Of a DNA stretch of 5,788 nt, positions 1 to 5,012 are shown in pieces. The position numbers and the translations under genes were made by a program. Origin of the DNA: Pseudomonadota bacterium (lineage in GTDB: Bacteria > Pseudomonadota > Gammaproteobacteria > Pseudomonadales > Azotimanducaceae); NCBI GenBank assembly GCA_027621895.1, contig JAQCAK010000142.1:1-5788 (forward strand), in the 5' to 3' direction. Below the pieces are notes generated by a model that was not told the origin of the DNA, did not search any database, and saw only the letters and a program-made list of their open reading frames with translations. Within the stretch, counting starts at the first letter, position 1. Every line of letters begins with the position of its first letter.

Positions 1-1
1 G

Positions 2-862
2 GAATGCATCTCCCGACACCGGGAGGTGGAAACGCGGGGCGGGCGGCGTTACACGGAGTGGCGATTCAGTCCGGGTGACGAACTTTACATCCTCGGCAAG
101 GCGAAGCTGGACAGGACGACCGGTGAATCCCTGGTGTTCGGCCATGAAAAAGACATGCCGTTTATCATTGCCAACGTGCCGGAAGAAGAGGTGATGTTCC
201 GCAAGGCCATGTCAGGTCTTGCGTTGTTGGGCGCCTGCGTGAGCCTGCTGTTTCTCGGCGCCATGCTGGTCTCTGGCAGCAACGGTCAATTCTCGTCGCT
301 GGACTTCCTGCTCAGTGCCATGATCGCGCCGGCGTTTGGTTTCCTGGTCGTGCTGATCCTGATGTACAACGACCTGGTGTTTCTGCGGCAGCGCTGCGAG
401 CGAAACTGGGCCAACATCCAGGTTTCGCTGAAAAAACGCAGGGACCTGGTTCCCCAGCTTGAACAAGTGGTCAGGCAATATCTTGCCCATGAACAGAGCC
501 TGCAGGCAGATCTGGCCGCGCTTCGGGAACGGAGGAATCAGGTCGACAGCACGGCTGACCTGGATGCCTACATGCAGCATGAATTCGATTCAATCGAACA
601 GATCAATGCCCGTATCGAGTCCTACCCGGATCTCAAGGGCATCGACCTGATTGCCGTGTTTAACCGGCGGTTGATCAAGCTGGAAAACGAGATTGCGCTT
701 ATCCGGGCGGGTTACAACGATGCGGTCATGCAGTACGAGACCCGGCGACAGAGCTTCCCCGATAACATCCTTGCGGGCCTGTTCGGATTTCGTGCCAGAG
801 ACGCCATCCGGTTTACCCGGGATGCGCATCATGTACCGACGGTAAAAGCCCTGACCGCCTAG
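2..862 (+). CDS. GIDE-LemA family membrane protein (5' end missing)
   Basis: The reading frame is open to the left edge, so the true start lies outside the window; a GTG at 26 is in frame but would cut the first domain. Numbering from that GTG, residues about 10-58 resemble the end of a GIDE (E3-ubiquitin-ligase-like) domain, with a Trp followed by a PGD-x-LY-x-LG pattern. Two hydrophobic segments follow at about 60-82 and 93-114. From 115 onward is a LemA domain: YNDLVFLRQR, NWANIQVSLKKRRDLVPQLE, then YPDLKG, an FNRR-x8-E stretch, YNDAV and a final FP motif. LemA domains are helical and membrane-anchored. The family's biochemical role is poorly known, and the GIDE name does not imply ubiquitin ligase activity in bacteria. 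The gene ends tail-to-tail on the antiporter with a 4-base overlap. Family assignment is firm; function is unknown. Confidence 0.85.
   Translation, partial: ECISRHREVETRGGRRYTEWRFSPGDELYILGKAKLDRTTGESLVFGHEKDMPFIIANVPEEEVMFRKAMSGLALLGACVSLLFLGAMLVSGSNGQFSSLDFLLSAMIAPAFGFLVVLILMYNDLVFLRQRCERNWANIQVSLKKRRDLVPQLEQVVRQYLAHEQSLQADLAALRERRNQVDSTADLDAYMQHEFDSIEQINARIESYPDLKGIDLIAVFNRRLIKLENEIALIRAGYNDAVMQYETRRQSFPDNILAGLFGFRARDAIRFTRDAHHVPTVKALTA
859..862. other. Shared palindromic stop: CTAG ends both convergent genes
   Basis: The palindrome CTAG gives TAG on the plus strand at 860-862 (end of the LemA-family gene) and TAG on the minus strand at 861-859 (end of the antiporter). The two genes therefore overlap tail-to-tail by 4 bases and leave no room for an intergenic bidirectional terminator. 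The nearest small inverted repeat, AGCTG-tgc-CAGCT at 884-896, lies inside the antiporter gene and has no following T tract. Confidence 0.9.
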
Positions 863-2592
863 TCCTGCTGATCGGCCCGGAACAGCTGTGCCAGCTCTTC
901 CGCGGCATCCCGGGTCGTCTGCCGATAGGCTGCCGGGTCATGAATCACTGCAGCCTGCTTCTGCAGGGTCTGCGTGTCGTGCTCCTCAAAGGTGGCGATA
1001 GTATTTCGCGCGTCTTCCTGGCCAATCCCCAGTCCTTCCAGCACATATTCCGCTAGGCGGAGGCTGGACAGCAGGGTGTCACGAATGACCCCGGTGACAC
1101 CCAGGTCGCGCAGCTTGATTTCATGCTGGCGATGCCGGGCGCGGACATAGATGGCGAGATCCGGGCAGGTCTCCCTAAGCATCTCGGTGAGTTTTACGGA
1201 GGCCTCGATGTTGTCCAGAGTAATAACGATCGCTTTGGCATCCCTGACCCCTGCATTCTGCAGCACGTCGAGTCGGGTTGCGTCGCCGTAGTAGACGTCG
1301 TTGCCGAAACTGCGGACAAAGTCGACCTGCCCGGGGTTTGCCTCGATTGCCTTAAAGGGGATTCCCCGGGTCGCCAGTACCCGGGCAATAATCTGGCCGA
1401 CGCGTCCGAAGCCGGCGAGAATCACGGGATGATGCGCAGTGTGAATTTCATCGAAAGGTGGACTGTCATCTTTTTCCAGCAGCTTCTCCAGCAGCATCAT
1501 CAGGAACGGTGTGGCTGCCATGGAAAGCGTCACGATCAGCACGGCCAGTTTCATGTCGTCCGCTGACACCAGGGTCGCTGAAACGCCGGCAGCCAGCAGC
1601 ACGAATGCAAACTCGCCGCCCTGCGACAGCAGAACAGCAGTTTTCAGCAGATCACAGCGCCGCAGGTTGAACAGCCAGGCAACCGGCAGCATGGCGATGA
1701 TTTTCAGGAACACCAGGCCGGCAGTTAACCCGATGACGATCGCGGGTGAGTCCCAGAGCAGGCGCAGATCCGCAGACATGCCGACGGCGATGAAAAACAA
1801 CCCGAGCAGCAGGCCCTTGAAAGGCATGACATCGGTTTCCAGCTGATGACGGTACTCGGAATCCGCCACCATCATCCCGGCCACAAAAGCGCCCAGCCCC
1901 ATGGATAGTCCGGCCTCGTTAAGCCCCAGTGCGGCACCGGTCACGAGTGCCAGGCTTGCCGCAATAAACAGTTCATGAATGCCGGTGGCTGCGATGATTC
2001 GAAGAATCGGTCGAATGGCATAGCGGGCGGCTATCAGGCAGGCAATCACGGCGACCAGCGCCCAGGGATTGAAGGTGTCACTGCCGCTGCCCTGAATACT
2101 GAGCCAGGTAATGACCGGGATCACCGCGAGGTCCTGCAGGAGCAATACGCCAAAAGCCGAGCGGCCGTGGGTATGATTCAGCTGCTTTTTCTCGCCCAGC
2201 AATTGCAGGACAAAGGCCGTGCTGGACAAAGCCAGGGAGAAACCCAGCACCAGGGCCGCAGCAGGCTCCAGGCCCAGTAACAGCAGGGGCACCGCCAGTA
2301 CCAGTGTGGTTGCGACCACCTGCGCGCTGCCCAGGCCAAACACCGGCCTGCGCATGATCCATAAACGCCTTGGCTGGAGTTCCAGCCCGATCACGAACAG
2401 CAGCAGGACCACACCGATTTCAGAAAAATGCAGAATGTTTTCGGCATCGTCGATCAGGGCAAATCCGCCGGGGCCGATGATGACGCCGGCGGTCAGGTAG
2501 CCGATCACAGAGGACAGCCCCAGCCGGTTCATCAGCGGCACAATCAGTAGCGCCGCGGCGAGAAAGATGAACAGTTCGGATAAAAAGTACAT
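859..2592 (-). CDS. KefB/KefC-type glutathione-regulated K+/H+ antiporter
   Basis: A 577-residue inner-membrane cation:proton antiporter (CPA2 family), close in length to E. coli KefB/KefC (about 600). Residues 1-370 form the multi-helix exchanger domain, with FVIGLEL (66-72), LLLQDLAVIP (150-159), GLGAFVAGMM (232-241), a LLLGLFFIAVGMS stretch ending near 273, and LLSQGGEFAF (321-330). The Kef regulatory loop H-x-L-E-x-D-x-x-P-F-K-G is at 249-260. Residues 388-525 are an RCK/TrkA-N Rossmann domain with GFGRVG (394-399) and YGDATR (435-440). RDT (504-506) matches the RET of Kef proteins, whose Arg contacts glutathione in KefC. The C-terminal tail (AAEELAQLF) resembles KefB's ARRELEEIF. These proteins release K+ when glutathione adducts form, acidifying the cytoplasm against electrophiles. 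The only usable start is the ATG at 2592, since an in-frame TAG lies just upstream. No clear Shine-Dalgarno is seen in the 15-base gap after pirin, so reinitiation is likely. KefB or KefC identity is not resolved. Confidence 0.9.
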   Translation of the reverse strand: MYFLSELFIFLAAALLIVPLMNRLGLSSVIGYLTAGVIIGPGGFALIDDAENILHFSEIGVVLLLFVIGLELQPRRLWIMRRPVFGLGSAQVVATTLVLAVPLLLLGLEPAAALVLGFSLALSSTAFVLQLLGEKKQLNHTHGRSAFGVLLLQDLAVIPVITWLSIQGSGSDTFNPWALVAVIACLIAARYAIRPILRIIAATGIHELFIAASLALVTGAALGLNEAGLSMGLGAFVAGMMVADSEYRHQLETDVMPFKGLLLGLFFIAVGMSADLRLLWDSPAIVIGLTAGLVFLKIIAMLPVAWLFNLRRCDLLKTAVLLSQGGEFAFVLLAAGVSATLVSADDMKLAVLIVTLSMAATPFLMMLLEKLLEKDDSPPFDEIHTAHHPVILAGFGRVGQIIARVLATRGIPFKAIEANPGQVDFVRSFGNDVYYGDATRLDVLQNAGVRDAKAIVITLDNIEASVKLTEMLRETCPDLAIYVRARHRQHEIKLRDLGVTGVIRDTLLSSLRLAEYVLEGLGIGQEDARNTIATFEEHDTQTLQKQAAVIHDPAAYRQTTRDAAEELAQLFRADQQD

Positions 2593-2607
2593 GCCCGCTA
2601 TTGTGGC

Positions 2608-3516
2608 CTATTTTTGAGGCAGCGGTATGAATTCCTCATCGCCCGGTACTGTGCCGAAACCCTGGTCCTGCCAGCGCGCCTTTGCCACCTCGATGGCTGC
2701 GGGAGAAGTGTGAACGAAGTTCCACCACAGATGGCGGGGGCTCATTTTTTCCCCGCCAACCAGCACGAACCGGCAGTCCTTTGCCGCAGAGACTTCGGCG
2801 GTGACCCCGGGTTCAAGCACAGCCATGCTGCCGGCCGGTATCACGCATCCCTGGATATCAATGCTCCCTTCAATGACGTAAACAGCGCGCTCTTCAACCC
2901 GATCCGGCAGTGTCAGATGGGCATCGTCGACCGCCTTGACGTCAACGTAGAGCGTCTCGGGCAAAACCTGTACAGGCGACGTCTGCCCCTCGTAGGTACC
3001 AATAACGACCGTTGTGCTGGTCGATGCGGTGTTAACCACCGGTAGCTGGTCCGCCGGATAGTGAACGAAAGCGGGGTCAATCTCCTGCTGTTCGTCGGGC
3101 AGCGCCATCCACACCTGCAGTCCATGCAGGGTCTGCCCGGATGCCAGCAGTGCCTCCGAGGTCCGTTCGGAATGCACGATGCCGTGACCCGCTGTCATCA
3201 GGTTGACGGCACCCGGCCTGATCGGCTGTGTATAGCCCAGGGAATCACGGTGAAGTATTTCTCCCTCGAACAGGTAGGTGACTGTTGAAAGCCCGATATG
3301 GGGATGGGGCCTGACGTTGATACCCTTGCCTGGTGGAAAGGTTGCCGGGCCCATATGGTCAAAGAACACGAATGGTCCGACCTGCCGCGCCATGGCTGAA
3401 GGCAGCACTCGTCGTACCGCGAAATCGCCGAGGTCTTTTTCCGCCGGGGTGATCACCACACGGACTGTATCGTTTTCTCCGCGGCACGCGGGTTCTTCTG
3501 CATCAAGATAGGTCAT
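2608..3516 (-). CDS. Pirin family protein (bicupin, metal-dependent)
   Basis: A 302-residue pirin of normal bacterial length. The N-terminal cupin carries the complete metal-binding set known from human pirin and E. coli YhhW: H71 and H73 in RPHPHIGLSTVTYL, then H115 and E117 in GHGIVHSERT. The C-terminal half has the pirin signature PRHLWWNFV (260-268) and the tail KARWQDQGFG. Some bacterial pirins dioxygenate quercetin and others act as redox-sensing partners of regulators; which applies here cannot be read from the sequence. The ATG at 3516 overlaps the stop of the upstream nitroreductase-like gene (ATGA, 3516-3513). A purine-rich AGGGGG (3530-3525) lies 8 bases upstream, so translation is probably coupled. 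The antiporter gene starts 15 bases after the TAG stop, which supports co-transcription. Confidence 0.93.
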   Translation of the reverse strand: MTYLDAEEPACRGENDTVRVVITPAEKDLGDFAVRRVLPSAMARQVGPFVFFDHMGPATFPPGKGINVRPHPHIGLSTVTYLFEGEILHRDSLGYTQPIRPGAVNLMTAGHGIVHSERTSEALLASGQTLHGLQVWMALPDEQQEIDPAFVHYPADQLPVVNTASTSTTVVIGTYEGQTSPVQVLPETLYVDVKAVDDAHLTLPDRVEERAVYVIEGSIDIQGCVIPAGSMAVLEPGVTAEVSAAKDCRFVLVGGEKMSPRHLWWNFVHTSPAAIEVAKARWQDQGFGTVPGDEEFIPLPQK

Positions 3517-3890
3517 GAGTCCAGCCCCCTGAAATTATTGGTAAACAGTATCTCTGCCAACGGCTTTCTGCCACTCGGCGCTTCCTTGTCCTGATAATGT
3601 GCAGGCAACGCATCGATGTCGCCGGGATAACCAATGGCAATCATCGCGGGCAGGTCGTAAAGATCCGGTACTGCAAAGACTGCCCGGGCTCGCTCCGGGT
3701 CGAATCCCTGCATGGCATGGGCGACCAGTCCCATGGTCTGAGCCTGCAGAGCCAGGCTCATCCAGGCGGCACCCGCATCGAACTGGTGGGTCGCAGCGGG
3801 TTTGCCATTGTGTTCGTACTCTCGCCTCGAGATCACGGCAATCAGGGCGCCGGCCTGATTGACCCAGGCCTGGATGTCCTGAACGTTCAT
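3513..3890 (-). CDS. Nitroreductase-family protein lacking the N-terminal half
   Basis: 125 residues, against about 190-200 for the family. What remains matches the C-terminal part: a NVQDIQAWVNQA segment (2-13, like the usual NQAWV region before the central strand), FDAGAAWMSLALQAQTMGL (37-55), the GFDPERAR helix (62-69), AIGYPGD (85-91) and a terminal RKPLAEILF. Missing are roughly the first 65-75 residues, with the Arg-Arg-Ser FMN-phosphate motif and the P-S-x-x-N-x-Q-P-W region. The frame upstream of the ATG is open for about 20 codons to a TAG but shows no family similarity. Only 111 bases separate this ATG from the divergent regulator, so the missing half cannot lie intact upstream. It is the first gene of the operon, with a strong ribosome binding site, and it overlaps pirin by 4 bases. 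It may be an inactive remnant kept for translational coupling, or a small protein with a new role. It is not called a pseudogene because the remaining frame is intact. Confidence 0.75.
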   Translation of the reverse strand: MNVQDIQAWVNQAGALIAVISRREYEHNGKPAATHQFDAGAAWMSLALQAQTMGLVAHAMQGFDPERARAVFAVPDLYDLPAMIAIGYPGDIDALPAHYQDKEAPSGRKPLAEILFTNNFRGLDS

Positions 3891-3900
3891 ACACCTCCTC
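3891..3900 (-). promoter_or_regulatory. Strong Shine-Dalgarno of the truncated nitroreductase gene
   Basis: Read on the minus strand the sequence is GAGGAGGTGT directly before the ATG at 3890. AGGAGG is a near-perfect anti-16S match, with only 3-4 bases to the start codon. It fixes the start at 3890 and argues that the shortened gene is really translated from here, rather than being the tail of a longer frame. Confidence 0.7.
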
Positions 3901-3939
3901 GCTGGGTTGCCACAATGGCCTGTGAATGATGGGGCCAGT

Positions 3940-3954
3940 TTAGATATCGGCTAA
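3940..3954. promoter_or_regulatory. Candidate LysR-type recognition box (TTAG-N7-CTAA)
   Basis: TTAGATATCGGCTAA is a dyad with TTAG and CTAA arms around 7 bases. It contains the T-N11-A core (T3941, A3953) typical of LysR-family binding sites. It lies about midway between the two starts: 49 bases from the nitroreductase ATG and 47 from the LysR ATG. The motif is short and the region AT-rich, so this rests on form and position only. Confidence 0.45.
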
Positions 3955-3960
3955 TAGGAC

Positions 3961-3976
3961 ATAATTGTGAAATTAT
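3961..3976. promoter_or_regulatory. Inverted repeat ATAATT-GTGA-AATTAT, candidate operator
   Basis: This is a perfect 6-bp inverted repeat with a 4-base spacer, centred at 3968.5. Its centre is about 21 bp from the centre of the TTAG-N7-CTAA dyad at 3947, roughly two helical turns, as expected for neighbouring subsites of a LysR tetramer. It lacks the strict T-N11-A core. AT-rich composition raises the chance of coincidence. Confidence 0.35.
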
Positions 3977-4007
3977 TCGATAAACTATCCAGATAAATCG
4001 AATGATT
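3971..4007. promoter_or_regulatory. 11-bp imperfect inverted repeat spanning the LysR start codon
   Basis: The left arm AATTATTCGAT (3971-3981) and right arm ATCGAATGATT (3997-4007) match at 10 of 11 positions as inverted repeats, including a perfect 7-bp core (ATTCGAT/ATCGAAT), with a 15-base spacer centred at 3989. The right arm contains the regulator's ATG (4002-4004), and the left arm overlaps the preceding dyad. A protein bound here would block the regulator's own expression. In mRNA the same arms could form a hairpin hiding the start. Confidence 0.4.
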
Positions 4008-4919
4008 AATGGTGCTCGAACCGTGCCGACCCATAATGTGCTTCACAAAACCACGCTTGAGCAGTGGCGGATGTTCCAGGCCGTGGCGTCAGCCGGGGGT
4101 TTCAACCAGGCCGCAGCCCTGGTGCACAAAAGCCAGTCGTCGATTCATCATGCTGTTCAGAAGCTGGAGAGCACACTGGGTGTGTCACTGTGTGTAACCC
4201 GGGGCAGACGCGTACACCTGACACCTGTCGGTGAGCTGATGCTGAGAAGGGCAAGCTATGTCCTTGATGAAGCCGCGCGCCTGGAATCCCTGGCAGCGGG
4301 ACTGCGGGAAGGTGTCGAGACCGAACTCACCATAGCCGTTGATCACGCCTTTCCGCAGGAACTGGTCTATGACACCCTGAACCGGGTTGTTGAGGAATAC
4401 GATCTGCTGTGTATCAACCTTCGGGAGACCGTCCTTTCCGGTGCCAATGAGCTGTTGCTGAAGGGACAGGTCGATCTGGCGATCTCGCCATTCACGCTGC
4501 CAGATTGCCTGAATGAGGAAATCTGCAGCGTGCCCTTCATTGCAGTGGCCCGTCCGGGTCACGCACTTCATCAGACCGACAGGGAGCTCGCGCTCTCGGA
4601 TCTGAAATCCCATCGCCAGATCGTGGTGCGCGATTCAGCGTCGGGCGCGAGAGAAGACCAGGGCTGGCTGGGTGCCGAGCAGCGCTGGACCGTGGATCAC
4701 CTGCGGACCTCAATGGACCTGGTTTCCAGGGGGCTGGGATTTGCCTGGTTGCCGGAGCCGCTGATAAGGATGGCGCTGGCCATTGGAGAGCTGCAGCGCC
4801 TTAACCTGGGTGGCAGCACCGAACGACACGTCACTTTTTATCTGAACTTCGTGGATGCTGATCGATTGGGTCCCGCGACCCGGGCCTTCATGGGAGAACT
4901 TCGCTACCGTACGATGTAA
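4002..4919 (+). CDS. LysR-family transcriptional regulator
   Basis: 305 residues, normal for the family. The N-terminal winged helix-turn-helix spans about residues 18-77: LEQWRMFQAVASAGGFNQAA, then a recognition-helix region with KSQSSIHHAVQKLES, and the wing containing LTPVGELML. A linker helix runs to about 103. The effector-binding region (about 106-300) has the usual two-lobed pattern, with QVDLAIS (156-162) and SRGLGFAWLPE (242-252). The DNA-binding residues look intact, so it should be functional; the effector is not predictable. The ATG at 4002 gives a 17-residue leader before the conserved domain. A GTG at 4023 would shorten it by 7 residues. Neither has a recognisable Shine-Dalgarno, so the exact start is uncertain. 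It is divergent from the nitroreductase-pirin-antiporter operon, the likely target. The deacylase 93 bases downstream on the same strand is an alternative target. Confidence 0.9.
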   Translation: MINGARTVPTHNVLHKTTLEQWRMFQAVASAGGFNQAAALVHKSQSSIHHAVQKLESTLGVSLCVTRGRRVHLTPVGELMLRRASYVLDEAARLESLAAGLREGVETELTIAVDHAFPQELVYDTLNRVVEEYDLLCINLRETVLSGANELLLKGQVDLAISPFTLPDCLNEEICSVPFIAVARPGHALHQTDRELALSDLKSHRQIVVRDSASGAREDQGWLGAEQRWTVDHLRTSMDLVSRGLGFAWLPEPLIRMALAIGELQRLNLGGSTERHVTFYLNFVDADRLGPATRAFMGELRYRTM

Positions 4920-4923
4920 ACCT

Positions 4924-4951
4924 GTTGGCGAGTACGATTTTCCGCGCCAAC
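4924..4951 (+). terminator. Hairpin after the LysR gene (possible weak terminator)
   Basis: GTTGGCG (4924-4930) and CGCCAAC (4945-4951) form a perfect 7-bp stem with a 14-base loop, starting 4 bases after the LysR stop. No T tract follows, so it is not a standard intrinsic terminator. The left arm can pair instead with CTCGCCA further downstream, so a regulatory or mRNA-end-protecting role is also possible. Confidence 0.35.
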
Positions 4952-4969
4952 CACGTATGATCCTCGCCA
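4926..4969 (+). repeat. Alternative inverted repeat competing with the hairpin
   Basis: TGGCGAG (4926-4932) and CTCGCCA (4963-4969) are perfect 7-bp inverted repeats enclosing 30 bases. They share TGGCG with the GTTGGCG/CGCCAAC stem, so only one of the two structures can form in an RNA. Both lie upstream of the deacylase start. Confidence 0.35.
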
Positions 4970-5000
4970 GACTGTTTCATGACTTAATCAAACCAATGAA

Positions 5001-5007
5001 GAGAGGG
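5001..5007 (+). promoter_or_regulatory. Ribosome binding site of the deacylase gene
   Basis: The purine run GAGAGGG ends 5 bases before the ATG at 5013. It supports that start, which also fits the family's usual N-terminus (M-x-D-x-L-I-K-G-A-x-I-V-D-G-T-G). Confidence 0.65.
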
Positions 5008-5012
5008 CACAG

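Larger units (their letters stand above)
3891..4001. promoter_or_regulatory. Divergent control region between LysR regulator and operon
   Basis: This is 111 bases between two divergent starts. The part from about 3938 to 4001 is clearly more AT-rich than the flanking genes. It should hold both promoters. I could not assign a convincing -35/-10 pair on either strand: candidate -10 boxes such as TAAACT (minus strand, 3942-3937) match only four of six consensus positions. LysR-type regulators are typically divergent from their targets and bind such shared regions, so control of the minus-strand operon and autoregulation are expected. Three dyads found here are listed separately. Confidence 0.65.

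Noticed and set aside
884..896. AGCTG-tgc-CAGCT inverted repeat as a terminator for the LemA-family gene
   Set aside because: The stem has only 5 bp, lies inside the antiporter coding sequence and is not followed by a T tract.
1123..1566. A long plus-strand open frame (147 codons) opposite the antiporter gene
   Set aside because: It lies wholly antisense to a well-supported conserved gene, shows no domain-like pattern, and long antisense frames are common in GC-rich DNA. The same holds for the other antisense frames at 1511-1846, 1975-2280, 2219-2500 and 2614-3045.
3535..3915. A minus-strand frame of 126 codons starting upstream of the truncated nitroreductase, which might have held its missing N-terminus
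   Set aside because: It is in another frame, its translation is rich in Arg, Gly, Ser and Cys without nitroreductase motifs, and the conserved protein sequence is in the 3513-3890 frame.
3916..3937. TGGCC/GGCCA inverted repeat in the leader of the nitroreductase-like gene
   Set aside because: A 5-bp stem around a 12-base loop is weak and expected by chance; it does not involve the ribosome binding site.
4956..4961. TATGAT as a -10 promoter element for the deacylase
   Set aside because: It matches TATAAT at five of six positions, but nothing resembling a -35 box lies 16-18 bases upstream, so I did not list it as a promoter.
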